64,000 nucleotides of DNA from Aquatica leii (GCA_035610365.1 CM069433.1:53806487-53870486); one strand, 5' to 3'. Positions 33,346-47,778 are shown, numbered from the stretch's first letter. The notes: a model not told the origin generated them from the sequence alone. Translations and numbers: made by a program.

Positions 33346-33408
33346 TCAAATAACCTTGACTTCAAGTATCGTAAAAATGTGTCTTTGAGAAATGCGTTTT
33401 ACTATAAA
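33346..33408 (+). repeat. Dispersed repeat, copy B
   Basis: Partner of 31391-31452; CCTTGACTTCAAGTAT and TTTGAGAAATGCGTTTTA are conserved. Confidence 0.65.
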
Positions 33409-34214
33409 ATTTATATTATTACAAAGAGAACACGCAATGAAATAGCACATTTACAAATTAAAATTTTTATAGATATAAAATAGTAAAGATTCCTTAATAA
33501 TTAATGTACAGTGATAAACATAATAAATCTCTGTTAAGCAACTAACAATACAGAAATTGTCTTTGTCTCGTTTTCGAAAAATTCTGTAGGTGTTGCGGTA
33601 AAGTAAGAAAATTGTTTAAATATTTTGATAATTACCTCGGTATTCTTTTCTTTTTTCATCGACTACATATTTTCTTTGTTTATTTTAATCAAAAAAAAAT
33701 AACATTTTTACATTTAAACTTTTGTATTACTGTAAAACACAAGTTTAAATTATTATCAATAATGAATAATATGTCATCAAAAATTTATTTCTTCTTTATA
33801 ACATGATCATAAGATTTAATAAAAGCTGCAACGGTTTAAATGTATCTGTTTAAATTATGATTGTTTTATAATTTACCAATTTAATTGTATTTTCAATTTT
33901 AAACGTTTAACGTTTTTATAAATTATGATGAAATTATGGTAATACCTTTATAGCGCTCGAAAATAAAGTAAAGTTTAAAAAAATACAGTTTTCCTATAAA
34001 ATGCTTTATTTCAGAATAATAGCAGGAGAAACGTAGTTACAAAAACTGAATTAAAGTTTTTATTTGTTGAAATACACATGTTTAGTAATTTCAATGTTTT
34101 TCTAGAGGACAATGTAATATGTATTCCTTTAAAGTTTACTTACAATATATCTTCGACAAATCTCAAAACAATTATTATATAGAAAAATATCAATTTTTTC
34201 CTCTACTTGATATA

Positions 34215-34849
34215 CAGGGTGTACCGCGAGGTGAGATACAAAATTTCAGGACGTGTGTAAATTTGAGTCGAAAATAAATATAAACATGGTACACAAACGT
34301 TTCTTTATCGAGATACGACATTTTTTAATTTTTAGTAGTAGCTATTCTAAGATGTTTGAAAACTTTTCCGAATACTCTACTATCAGGTATTCTTTGATTT
34401 GAATACCGGCGGCCCTATTCTCTCACTGATTTCCTACCATTGCAGTTGCAGTATCTATAGACTCACAGCATGTCTGCGTATTCTTCGTTTGTAAAAACAA
34501 ACATGACAGTAGATTTGAAATTAACCGTCTGATAAAATGCAGAATCCAATCAAAATGACAGCTCAACTATCACTATAAATAATAACACAACCTACGGCTG
34601 CCACGGAAAACGTAATGGTGAGGAAAGCCCAAAGCAGTAGGAGTAGGAGCGATAGCTCCTCCGTCCGCGCTTGTTAGATATGCCTGGAACATGGTGCTCC
34701 ACCACACATTTTTTTGTAACAATACTAAAATTTTAAAAATATTATATCTTGATAAGGATTTCGGACCATGTTCATATAGACATTTTCGACTCTAACTTAC
34801 CTAAGAAATACGTGCTAAAATTTTGTACTTTATCTCGCGGGAGACCCTG
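34215..34849. mobile_element. MITE with long terminal inverted repeats
   Basis: It begins CAGGGTGTACCGCGAGGTG and ends with the reverse complement of CAGGGTCTCCCGCGAGATAA. The similarity between the ends continues inward for about 100-150 bp (for example GAGTCGAAAAT and AACATGGT in both). TATA flanks both ends, consistent with a TA or TATA target duplication as in Tc1/mariner-type insertions. There is no coding capacity. Confidence 0.8.
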
Positions 34850-35186
34850 TATATAAAAATAGAAATAGAAAATGTTTCTATAAAAATTAAAACATTTTTG
34901 TTATTTTTTTATACTAAGGTACCGTAAGAGTAACTATATATTCTTGTTTTACAAAAATAATTTGTGATCTGATAACAATGAGAAGAACATTAGGTCAACG
35001 TAACTGCACTTTAAAAGAAAGATAATAATAACGTCTAGTAAATAACAATGATCTTGTTCGATTATTAAAACCTTTAATACTTTTTAAAAACGAAGTCACA
35101 ACTCTTCTAACGGATCACGAAATTATTACACTACGTAGATAACCATTTACAACTCGGGAAAAACTCCGAAAAAGACTAAATATGAG

Positions 35187-35740
35187 TTGTTTTATCCACA
35201 CTATACTCTACTAAAATTAAACGGTGGTGGTTTACATGCCAGGATTTTAAGCGTAAATCCAAAATTAACAATGACACACGCAAAAACCAGTTTTGATTTT
35301 CATCTTCCAAAAAATCTCCACTTAAACTTTGGCGACTTATCGGCACGAGATACATTGCCTAATATGTTGCTGGTACGGACAATGTTTACGTAGACATAAA
35401 TGTCTTAACTTTTAGTGTTGGCACCGTTTTTTTTTCTAGAAAAAATTGGAAGTAATATTTTTAGTACAAGAAAATGCGCCTATTTATACCGCACAAATTG
35501 TTCAAAGATGATTTTAGGATAGGTGTGATATTAAAATGCTATACTAAACAGCTTTCTCTTCAGACCTTATGACCTCAATTTTATTGAAAATGTGCGGCCA
35601 CCAACGATTTTAAATTAGATTCAGGATAGGAATAAAACAATTAGAGGTGAGGTAAAACTAAAAAAAAATTTGGAAACGGTTCCGTGTACAAAACTTTTGT
35701 TCAGGTCTTGTTAACACAGTGAAAATTATACTAATTAGTA
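35187..35740 (+). pseudogene. Tc1-like transposase relic
   Basis: Broken frames read LNGGGLHARILSVNP, NVYVDINVLTF and then FLVQENAPIYTAQIVQR. The last corresponds to the (Q/M)DNAPIHTAxIV motif around the second catalytic Asp of Tc1 transposases, here Glu-Asn rather than Asp-Asn. A final KIWKRFRVQNF segment resembles the C-terminal (L)WxxIP. Several stops and frameshifts; no N-terminal HTH was found. Confidence 0.7.
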
Positions 35741-35989
35741 AAAAACATTTACATTCTTAAAATTTATTGTTGTTACTATCGTTATTAATATAATCTTTTA
35801 AAGTAAATGTATTTGCGCCAGAACATATTATTTTTCTTCTTTAAGTGTTTGTATAATTTTGAATACCTGCAATTAGCATTTTACACTGTATTGCTTTTGT
35901 ATGGTAGATTGTATAAGAACGTATCTATTTCTTTGTTTTTTTATTATTATCTGGATAACTTACAAGTATATTACGTAATTCTTCCATGA

Positions 35990-37384
35990 TATTTGCAATA
36001 TTTTCTCGTATAGCCACGTTTCAAAAGTTTCAATTTTTTATGTTTGTTACGTTAAGTGTCTCTCTCAGCACAAAATGTAGCATCTGAGCATGCGAATTTT
36101 GGTATCGATGTGTAGATCGTAGCATTTGAATAATGTTTATAATAATTGAAACTTAGGTTTCACTTATTACATGTACTAGTAAGTAAGGTCAGCAATACAA
36201 AATTTTAAATGTAAAAAATTTATTTTACTCTTGATGTAAAAATGAATGCAGAAGTATTTAGTTTCAGTTAATTATTTATGTGTTTTATACCACGCTTTAA
36301 CATTATTGTCTTGTTTAAATATTTAACAGATAACAAAAGTAAAGAAAATTGGGACAATTATCTAGCATTTATTTTACTGCAAAAATATTTATCTGTCATT
36401 GACTAGTATGTAGGTGACAAGTATTTATATTATCGAGATAAAACCGAAGACAAAAATTGCAACGTAAACACCCATAGAATTTGTTTGATACGAAACATTA
36501 ACAATTCATGCGTTGTTGGTTGCCTTACAGAGGGTCATTATTTTTGTCACTGATTGTGCATTACGCTAAAGTTACGATATAAATCAATGCACGTCATAAT
36601 TAAAGCTGTAATGTAGTATGACGTCACAATTTTATTATGTGCACATTTGTACGTTTATAAACATCTAATACAATAGGTTTTGCAAGCAACTCTACATGCA
36701 CACTTACATACATATCACATTCGTTCTTTTAAAATTATATTTCAACGTTATACGTTATAATTCAATAACTTTGTAATAAAGAAGTATTAGTAAGGTTTGA
36801 TATAACAATATTTTTATTTTTTATCTATTAACAGAATAAAACATTTCAAAGTTATTAGAAATTATATAATAAACTTTTAAATAATGCATTTAAAAACGCT
36901 AAAATATTAATAAACACAGGACAATTAATAAAAAATATGGTAAAACTAAAAACATAAATATAAGAAAGGTTTCAAATACAACTCTTTTCATTGTTTTAGC
37001 TTGTAATATAATAAATCAAAAAACTGCAATTTTAGAGAATTAAAATACATAGAACATTATTGATTTTTGGTTTAGACCCATACTTTTTAGGCTTGGTCCT
37101 AATGTATTCTTAAGAGCCAAAACAAAATATAGAACTTGACTTTTGCCGTATTGTCGCTCGTGAACCCAAACAAACTGACGTTTTGCAAAACATTGCAGCT
37201 TGCATTTTTTGAGTGGTAAATATCACTAAAAGAAAAGTGACGGTATTATTTTATTAGCAATCAGGCAACTAATGGACTTTTATTTTCAGTTACCGCTTGA
37301 CTGACATGTTTTAAAGACCCTTCTTTATCTTTAGCAGATCTAAACCAATTCTTCAAGGTATCTTTAGTTGTGAAGATTGTTTTG
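35990..37384. other. Intergenic, nothing recognised
   Basis: AT-rich, no recognisable feature. Confidence 0.55.
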
Positions 37385-37389
37385 ATATT

Positions 37390-37710
37390 ACGTTTTTTTT
37401 TAGCACTATGCTTATTTTGTCTGTCGACCCCATGCAATATAGTAAATAAGCGGTGCTTTTTCCCATGCTTTTTAGATCTGTTTGAACCCATATCCATTTT
37501 GCTATACGTGTGTCATATAATGAAAATCTATAAAAGAAAAAGAAAACATTATTGGAGTCTGTACATTAAAATGCATACAGGTTCAAAGAGATCCAAACGC
37601 CAAGGAAAAGAGCAGTCAATCCAAAAGTCAAAGAAGACCTACCACCTTCTACCAGCACCGTTTATTTATCATACTATATGAGTTCGACAGACAAAATAAG
37701 CAAGTCATGT
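37390..37710. repeat. Diverged inverted repeat with coding-like arms
   Basis: The minus-strand arm (37500-37390) and plus-strand arm (37570-37710) both read M-x-x-GS(N/K)RSK(K/R)xGK and, further on, HRLF(T/I)IL(H/Y)x(V/F)DRQNK. The plus arm has an extra segment of about 44 bases between these two blocks. The spacer is about 70 bp. Family unknown; likely remnants of one transposon protein in head-to-head copies. Confidence 0.55.
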
Positions 37711-37714
37711 GGGT

Positions 37715-39420
37715 CAAGTTATAAAGTCAAGCTGATGAAACTAGTAAAACTTTTATCGACGTTACTGGAAAATTCTTGCATTACCTTATCTTTGAGATTA
37801 TTTTTTTTTAATTGTGCTTAAATTTACTAATAAAGTTTAAAGTATAAAACGATATTTACACGGAGGAGACAATTTGTTGCGAGCGTGATTATATCAACAA
37901 AATTTTTTGATCAAGAAGATTAACATGTTTTGTCTCTGATAGTGTAATATTTTTGAAACAAAATGACTAATGCTGAAAGCAATAAAAAATATCAAATTTA
38001 AAAGCCACTGCATTTAATAAAAACACAACACAATTAACAAACAGGTAAATATAGCTAGCAGATAACTAGTTATAAAATTTTACAAGAATTTGATATTTTA
38101 GAATAACTAACTACGTAAAAACTAGTCGGATGTATAAAACAACAAAAAAATACTTACTAGAACTAGAACAAGTAGCGAAGATGCACAAACACAGTCATAA
38201 AGGTAAAACCTTAATAAATAACGGAGAAAACATTTAATAGGCAAAGTTTAGGCAGTAATTAAAAGTACTCTCAATAATTCAAAAATATTCGCACTGAAAA
38301 ATAACCAAAATTAACTGAAAACTTAAAGTTATGAGATTTTACGAGTAAGGTATCTGTATTAAAATCATTGAGTTATTATAAAAGGAGATAACATAAAGCA
38401 TCTATTTTCTATGTGCAAAGTGGAACTACTGGGCGTGGCTTAGTCTACTATCAAGATGGAAACTTTGTCAGGCCCGGATTACTTAAAATTAAAGCTTTAA
38501 CATTGTATGTAATTATATAAATTTTTCAAATCAACAATTTGTATGTTAATAAACAAAATTAAAATAAGTTATCAAATTACTTAAATTTATGTTTAGAAAA
38601 AAAGTGTAACTGATATAATTTCAGACGTATAATCATAATTCTAAAGTTCAAATACTGTAATTTCTTAAAAAAATTATTAAAGTGTAGATTCGTGGTTTTA
38701 CGCAATTGGGCAATTATTAACTTTATTAGTCTAAAGTAAGAAAACTTGTTTTAGATTATAGCTAATTTAGTAAAAAAAAATGAAATTTCTTAATAATGTG
38801 CAACATTTCAAATGAAAACGGTAATCTAACATTTAAATTTTATTAAAATACATTTTTAATAACCAAATTAAGAAAAAATTAATCGGGGTATCAATTTATA
38901 AATTTCTTTAATACTGTTCTGTTTATATTGTGTACATACCTGTGAAATGTAATTTCCAATAATACCTTCTTATTTACACCTTTTCTACTATTTACTACGT
39001 AAAACACACAAAACCATTATGTTTTAAATGTTTTTAATTACAAACTAAAAAAACATATCAGGAAACACAAAGTCACTATAAAACTTTGAAAAAAGTCAAC
39101 TACTGACAGTTGACATTAGAATGACACTAATGTATCATCAATATGGCGGTAGTGGTGCCGTTTTAGAATACAAATCGCGGCCTCCTTATATTATAACTCA
39201 ATGATTAAAATTCACATTGTTTTCATGTTTAGTAATAATTGCAGATACGATTTTTATCACTAAACATTATTTTTTGTCAATCAATTAATTCCTTCTAATA
39301 ATGGCATCTATGTCCTGAATCATCGTCGTACACAGAATCAACATAGTATAATACAATTTGAGCTGCTACATTCAAACATTGGTAACTTCGACTAAACGTT
39401 TTTTTTTTTATTTACAAAGA
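37715..39420. other. Intergenic, nothing recognised
   Basis: AT-rich, no recognisable feature. Confidence 0.55.
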
Positions 39421-39424
39421 TTTA

Positions 39425-40500
39425 TTGATACAAACATTTGACAAAGGTAACTCTACGGTTATTACACAAAGAGACAAATATAAAGAAAAAAGTTACAAGT
39501 GACTCGACAAAGGAAACATTTACAAAAAAACAAACTCAGATCTTACAACTAAATTTCAAAACAAAAATAATGACCGCTAAAAATCTAGTCAACAAAGAAC
39601 GCATTGATCTACTACTTACAAAAAAATAGTCACATACACTGGTTTACCACCCAAACTATATAGATTAATTATAACGCACTCAAAAGACTCTTTTAAGAGC
39701 AAAAATTGCAGAAAAAAATTTGGCTCTGCAATGTATAACCCGGCATCTCCAGCTTTAGCTAATTTAATCTTATTAAAGTTGGTACTTAACAAACTCACTT
39801 TTCAACCTACATTTTTGTTTTGTTACGTGGACTATGTCATCACTTCTATACCTGGAAAAAATTTTCAACAATAAACATTTACAACAGTTATGATCCACAT
39901 CTAAGTTTTATTCACGAGTTTAAACAAAATGGGTTTTTGACGTTTTTAGGTATTAGGTTGATTAAACGTAACAACTCTACGTTAACGGATTAGTACACTA
40001 TACATATAGCATTCAATTATGACATATATTTTAATCAAAAAATGAACATAATCAAATCTATAATAAAATAAAATCATTAGTTTAAGCAGTTCGCAGTTTT
40101 ATACAAAAAACCTGAACATCTTAAAAAGCATCCTAAAAAATAACAATTATCTTAAGAATCTAACAAACAAAATGTTATTCCAAACGAAGAACACTAATAA
40201 CAAGTCATCACCATCGACCCAAACTAACTCTTCTTTTAATTTTAAGGGTATTAAAATTATAAAGTTCCACGGTTTAACTAAAACAATCATTCCGATTTTA
40301 GAAAACACCAAATTAAAAATAACGACAAATAATAACAACACTATTTACACCATTTATTTTAAAACAAAAAATATATGACAAACACAATGTTATATACAGA
40401 ATCGAGTGCATGGGATGCAATAAATGTTATATAAGGCAAACCGAACAAAAAACTTACTGATACTAATAATCTTAGTATAGTAACTTTATCGCTAAAATGT
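39425..40500 (+). pseudogene. Old PLE relic (RT plus GIY-YIG)
   Basis: Shifting plus-strand frames read DKGNSTVITQRDKYKEKSYK, then a LPPKLYRL segment, NPASPALANLILLKLV (RT motif 4), FCYVDYVITSIPG (the YVDD site, here YVDY) and FLTFLGIRLIKRN. After a gap comes YRIECMGCNKCYI (GIY-YIG) close to the PLE fragment at 278-649. The order and spacing match a PLE with internal deletions and many stops. Confidence 0.75.
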
Positions 40501-40504
40501 CATA

Positions 40505-43500
40505 ATCTTGCGTTTTCGTTATCTTTCAGTGTCAACATTTTTGAATTAATCAATTTGGTTGTTGGTACTTGTGATGTTTGTGAGCTTGTTTGTAACTATT
40601 GTTTGTTGTCTAAATTGATTTACTGTTAGAAAATGTATTTAATCGTTTTGTAATTTAGTAATTTTGTGGTTTTATTTTGTGCTGTAAAACAATACCATAA
40701 TTAGTTACAACTCAGTTTACAAGCAGGATAGTTAGATTGGGCATTTAATAGCGCAATTAGTTTCTAAAAACCTTCAATTTTATTTTGCATGTAGGTACGT
40801 TTTTTCTCATCGAAAACTTTGTTTATCTGTTAAGCAGTTTGTCTTAACCAATAAAAGTTTATTATTGACGCTAATGTAAAATTATAATAACACTTAAATA
40901 TATACACCATTAATCAGAAATCTTTACTCATACCATTCTTGCTCGAACAGAAAAAATATACTATGCGCAAAAATTTACCGTTGAAGACTTGAAATAACTT
41001 TTAAAATTTACATTGTCATTATTTTAATCAGTTTTTACTAATTTAAATTTGATGTGCAATTAAAAATTTTCTAATACAAGGCTTTTAAAAACTGTTAAAA
41101 GCTTATGAGTAATTGCTGATTAAATATTTCTAATGAGAAAAGTATAAGATCCATTTTAAATACTGCTTATGGAGAATTCCATTTAAAAATCTATAAACAA
41201 AGCCCATTCATTCCAATGTATCTAAATTATTCCTAATGAAATCTATTTAATCTTGTATGGATTCTATTGGTTTCTATGTGTAATTTTTTGTAGTATTTTC
41301 AAGGTTGACAATTACAAATCAATCATTTGGTTTTTTAAAAAGTTAAAATTACTACAAAACAATTTTTAAAACATTTAAATCAATAGTACATCTATTAGTT
41401 TTTTATAACACAAACCTTCCAAGTTCGTTAAATGCATTGTGTAAACTTGTATTTAAAAGTACAACTGTAATTATAATGCAAACGATAATATTTAAACAAT
41501 CTTTGCCAACAATTATAATCTCAAAGAAAAATTGTTAAACTGAATAACTCAACTTGATTCATAAAAGCGCAAACTTATCTAAACAATTATAAACACAGAT
41601 TATTTTTAAACTCAATTACTTTTTGTGAGTAAAGTAGATGTAAAAATGAGGTAGATTGTAGTAGTTGGAACTGTTTAATCTAATAGCTTAAAAATTGTTA
41701 TATTTACTACATCAAGTTTGCTTTTTCAATTGCAGTGAAGACCAATCCAAGAAAATTTAGTTCCGGGTCTTTTTATGAAAAAAACAGTATTTAAATATAG
41801 AAATAGGATTAGCACTAGTAGATAAATACTAATAAAAAATGTATGTAACTATAATTTTTCTCTGCATTGCCGCATCTCGTATTATACATTTTCAAAGGTA
41901 TCGACATCTTATCAACTACAACTTTCTTTTAAATAAAAGTTTTTAACAACGGTTAGCATTTATTAACTGTTAGAAAATTTAAACAAAAACAAAATAAATA
42001 ACAAATATAAGCAATTAGTAGTAAAAGAAGGTATAACCAGTTTGCATATTATCGATGTCAATGTTTAAAATCCTTAAAATCTTTCACGAATTGGTTTACC
42101 ATTTTTAAATGTCCCTTTCTAGACGTTTTAATAACTCTCTCGAAATAATTGTCATAAATTGCTTAAGAAATAATCAAACAACAAAACGTACGTCACAAAA
42201 GAAAATAAAACCTATTATTAATTTTATTAATGAATGAACTTTTGTTTTAATAACTTTAAGTTAGTCATGATGTTTCGTTGTTTTTAAACTTCTCTTGTAA
42301 ATTGTGTTTATGCAGTTCAATTACTTTTGGTAAGATTTTGATATCGACTCCAGTTTTATTTAGTGACAATAATTTATTTTTCTAAATTTGGTTTTACGAT
42401 GTAACTTGAAAGTTTATTGACGCTTTTTAAATTATTCGATACTTTATTTATATGTGTGATTCGTAATCATAAGCCAAAAACTGTCAAGAGGTTACGTCGA
42501 TAGTTAGAAATGTTAAACTTTTACAGACGCGTCGTCCCAAAAGCTGCTGATAAGTCATAAAAGAAAGTTTCGATATGAACATAAAATTAGTCTCTGGGTC
42601 GTTTTTACGATGTCAATAACTTAATGACGATTTGCATCTAGCAAATCAAAAATGTAGAAGTGATTATATCTCAAATAACGCCAAAATTCAATAAGTAGTT
42701 ACATATTTGACAGGAGATTTAAAAAATCAGTTGCTAAGTGTCTTTGTTTTACAATTTTACAAATCAAATTAACCTTCCAACGAATTCAACAGAACCATAG
42801 ATACAATAATCCAAATTTTCAACAAAAAATTTAAGTTGTTAGAATAGTTTAATAACTTATTTTAATCTAAAATAATATCTGCATCAAAATATATACATAC
42901 TTACATACATCTAAACAAATGTAAAATAAATTTTTAATATCAACATGATATGGTCTTCTCATTGTAACGTAGACAACACAAACGACACTGTGCTGCGATA
43001 GATTATGTCAACAGAAAAGTATAATACTAATGGATTTTAAATATGTTGCTTGTTCCTTTAAATAGTTATCGTATTTGACTTGCGTCGCTTTCTTGCAGTA
43101 ACTATTGTTGTCTGAGTTGAGTTTACGATATGAACTATTAGACGACTCTCGTACAACATATGATCATTATTATTATAATATATGTTTAACTAAAAATGCT
43201 AATGTTTAATGCTAACACCTTTCTAGTAATCTGTAACTTTAATTTATAAAAATGCTTAAATTCATTGATCAACTGATGATTTATGACGGTTTTTTGTTGT
43301 CAGTATTGTTTCTACCAACAATTCAATATGAATAGTCACTCAGGGCCTTGTTGTTCAAAAAGACAAGAAATTACCAAAAATTATGTCTTATCGGACAATA
43401 ATATTGAAGAAAAATTATTATGGGGTGATAGTAAAGATAAATACAATTCTGTAAATGACCACGACGGTTCATCAAAATAGAAATCTGACGAGAAGCAGTT

Positions 43501-46500
43501 TCTACAAAAAAATCATTTAGCAAATCTGGAAATACGTCCGCACGGATTATTATTGTCGTTCTTGCTATTAGCATCAGGACGAAGACTAGTCAAACCAATT
43601 CTCCACTGAAGATTCTACTTTAGTTTGGACTACAACATATTAGTTAAAAACTAAATTTCACGAAACGTAACAAATTTTTAGGAATACTGCTAAGGTATAT
43701 TCTATCAATTATTTTGATTTATTTTTCTTTCAAAAAAATTTTATGGTGATTTGTTTTGAAACAAATGTTTAAGCAGAAAATTTATTGTTATCGGATGTAT
43801 TTCAATTTTCAAGAATTACTGATTTGAAAGAGCTACTGTCGCTGAGCTAATATTTTTTAGTATATTACTCTACATTGGCACTATATCTCTGTGTCATATA
43901 TAGAATTATTAGAAAGTTTACAAGCTGTTTTCAATACATTCGCCCAACGAATAAAGAAAAATAGGTTTCTTTTTATTATGCAGTGTTTACATTTGACTTG
44001 AAAGGTTGACAGTCAGGATACCTTGATCAAGATACATAAAGTTTTTGGGTATTTTAACAACAAAATTTAAGTGTTTTTATTCTATTAGTGAGTTGTCACT
44101 TAATAAAAATATGGTACTGCGACAACAATTTATCAAAAACAAGCGCTATAAATATGATGACGACTTAGTCTTGAAGTTTAGAGTGTATGCTGGTTGAAAA
44201 TACACAGAATTACAGGAAAAGGTTGCGCTGAAAAGGTTTCTATGCAACTGCTTCAAGAAAAATAAAAACCAACACAAATTACTAAAACATGACACAAGTC
44301 TGAGAAAAAAAATGTTTTGTGATAGATTGCAAATAAGCAAGTAAAAAAATAAACCGTTAGTATTTTACATTACTACTGACTATGAATACAATAACGTGTG
44401 TCAGTTACAAATCTGAACCGTGCCGCCACTGTACAAAAGATAAAAAAACGTACTAATTTGCTTTGTTACTATGACACTTGTCCTAATAAACCCGGGCTTT
44501 GTGTCTTATGTTTTGATAATTATCACTATAAATTATAATAATAATTATATATAATGTTTTAGAAACTTTTAAATAAATGTTTATTTTCGAAAACTATAAA
44601 CACTTACCGGTGAGTGCTTGTTAGTTAATATGGATTTTTCTTTGGGAATTTTCTATCTCAGTGCCGAATACGCACCATTTGCGTTCCTCTAACCTATGTT
44701 ATTTTAAACAAGAAAGGAAAATCCAGTGTTATCAGATTGTGTTAGCAAATTCATGTACTTGATTGGTAATCAGCTGACAATGGTTTTGATTTGATTTGTG
44801 CAACTGAAATAAACTTGCTACATTTTAATCACAAATTATATAATTACTTATTATTTCAATTCTTGTGAAATTGTGTTGAAAATCAGTTTCATCTGAGTCA
44901 CATTATTCATTTTTGCTTTTGTGGCGAATTGTTTCTTGGCGTACTCAACTGAGTTTAGCTTTGCGACCACACACGACTGTGGCTTTAAACATCTTGCAGA
45001 GTTTTTGAACAACCAGAAGGCTTGCCGACCAAATCGGATGTAAAAACTTATTCTATTATAAACTATCGTTTAAAACAACTTTGAATTTGCAACTTACGTG
45101 TTTTAAAAGCCTTGTGTAATTATGGGTTTTGAACAGATATTGTTAAATAACTAATATTGATTGCTTTATACGCTTTTTGTTTAGCGATATAGATTTAAAA
45201 TTTGTCAGTTCTATTTACTGCAGTATTTAACTTAATTGATATTTGTAATTTTGCGTATTTCTTTTCAGTTCTATTGATTAATTGTTAAATAAATAATATA
45301 AAAAATTCTGTATAAAATAACCATTCAATCAATACGACAATGTTTTTAAAAAACAATGATGTTGTTTCTCGTTTTTTTAATAAAATTGCAATTGACTGCT
45401 TTATTTTATTTGGAATTTCGTTTATTGCACTTTATTGCATCACACAGCATTCACTTATTGTTTTTTTTTGTTTTTTTTAGGTAACTTAAAATGTAATTGT
45501 AAACATAAAAAAGAAGAAGAATTAAAAACCTTTTGATTTGATTTCATTCATTGACATATGTTAGCACGTTAGACTTTATACAACTTTTACATAAAATTAA
45601 GATAAAAATGTTAAATACATATGTAGTACATAGTGAGTAAAAGTATAGCGCATTTTTTATTAAAAGGGTTCATATTAATTGAGTTTAGTCTACTAATCCA
45701 AAATTTTAAATGTTGACAATTTTACAATGCTTAAACTAATTTAATTTTGTATATTATACATAATTTGGCAATTATTTTTATCTTATTAATTTTTTTATCT
45801 TTTTTTTAAATCGCGTACGTTTATTTATGCTACTTTTAAATTTATAACCATTTGTTGCACATTTTGTAAGTACGATTACTTTCTTTTCTGTATTAATTAC
45901 AAGTAAAATACAACTGTATTAGATCCTGTGTAGATAACTATAAACTTATGCTTTGTACTATATTACTCATTGTAAAGTTAAAGCATATCTGTCAGTTACG
46001 ATGTAATCAACAAGTTTACAATCAAAACATTTTTTATGCAACTAAAACTGAAATGTTTTTTATTAAAATTTCAAGATATTTTTTGTTTAATATAACTGCC
46101 ATTATTGTTTTGCAGAAAAAAAGTTAACAAAGAAACAGAAATCAAATTGTTTTAGTTTTAATTTTTAATTTGATTGATACTATAAAAAACAAAATTTGAT
46201 AAAAACTCTGAATATACAATAATTTATTTCCTACAAAGTTTTATACACCAGCATTTGTAACAAGCCTCTCCTTCAATTTTGTATGATAATTTAAACCAAT
46301 GAATGAAGAGACAAGTTTACACGGCTCAAATTAGTAAAAACGCAAAAATTCAAAAATTTTTTAATGTATAATATAGACATTAAAGATTAAAGTACATAGG
46401 AAATCGTATAATTTTCAAAAAATGTACAAAATTAAAAATTTCTACTTATAACAAATAAATACGTTTACAACTTTATTTATTAATTTAGTTAAGCGATTTA

Positions 46501-46600
46501 TTTTAAAAATTTATTAAATTTTTACATATTAACAAATTTGACAAACTAAAATTATGACATATTTTGTGGGTGTGTAAATTATATTCTGTATAAGAAAAAC
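40505..46600. other. Long intergenic stretch, nothing recognised
   Basis: About 6 kb of AT-rich DNA. Frames such as 43283-43480 and 44146-44340 have no recognisable motif or splice partner. Confidence 0.5.
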
Positions 46601-46608
46601 ATTTAGGA

Positions 46609-47593
46609 TTATTCAATTAAAAAAAAGTCATTCTCTACACGAATTATCAACGGTTGCACTGTAATTTCCATTGCGATGTCAGTTTGCCATATTCTTTCTT
46701 TTTCAGCTTGTGAATGACAAATAGCATTCTTCCAGTTTTCTGCAGATACATTGCCTACAGTTTCTCTAATAAGAAGCAGAATTTCAGCTTTTAGCATATC
46801 TGGTAGGTAAACAATAGACTTGCTGTCGATCCAAGCTTTTTTTATTCCTGAATTTGGAATATCTTCTGTTTTTCTGTTATGATAGGAATCACAATCACAA
46901 AATTTTCAACCAAGCGGCTTAGAATTTGTGAAAACCAGTTTTCGAAAACTTTTCCAGTCATTTCTTTATGATAATCTCGAGTTTTCTTTAATTCAAAGGA
47001 TAGCAAACATTCTCAACAAAACCGTTTTCAGATCCTATGTGGAGTATTATAAGACGATTTCCTTTGTCGGAAGGGTTTTTTCACCCTGTCGTTAATCCTT
47101 CGACAAAATCCTGCCTCGGAGTCACGATTGTTGTGTTTTTCCATCCTTTGCTTTTATCTAAAAAATACAATTTTTTGCCCTCTTCTCTGTACTTTCGGAT
47201 TTCTCGCAGAAAACGTCGTCTCCAGACAATAATTTTGTTTTTTTCTTTAAGAATACTATTGCGCAATTTTTTTTGAGAATTTATAATGCAAAATCACATT
47301 AAAAGATGTATAAATAAACAATTTGTTTACTCACCGAATTCCAATTTTTTAACTAGCAAACTCATAGTTCTTGTAAATTGAGATAGATATTAGTTTTCTT
47401 GCAATGCCGCTAACATTTTATTCAGAATTGGCAGTTTATTTCTTTCAAAAAAACTATGTATTAAACGTCGAATAGCATTTTTAGCTGCATCATCGATGTT
47501 GTTCAAAACTGATCGTGGTCTATGATACACTTTTGGTGCTTGAAGGTCATGTGTTTCTTGATATTCACGAATAATATTGATTATTACCCTCAT
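46609..47593 (-). pseudogene. IS630-like transposase relic 2
   Basis: Read from 47593 down: an N-terminal HTH-type segment (VYHRPRSVLNN, AIRRLIHSFF), then WRRRFLREIRKYREEGKKLY and FLDKSKGWKNT (the region of the first catalytic acid, with the ETW/ETY part deleted). Next come GNRLIILHIGSENGFV and a C-terminal frame with NWKNAICHSQAEKERIWQTD, the typical family C-terminus. The PYHCDLN region is replaced by scrambled or deleted sequence. At least three frameshifts. Confidence 0.75.
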
Positions 47594-47778
47594 TTAAAAT
47601 TAACCAATCATATTAAACCATTTCAATCACGTTTTTCAATTAAACGAGGATTAATAAGCGATAACACAACCGGAAGAGATAGGATTACAGCGATAAGTAT
47701 GCCTGTTGATAAGTAACCATGAAAACGCATAAGTAACTATGAAAACGCTCTAAATTCAAAAATTCATAAACGTCAACC

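Noticed and set aside
43283..43480. 65-codon frame with several cysteines and an acidic tail.
   Set aside because: No recognisable domain, no splice partner and no conservation signal visible from the sequence alone.
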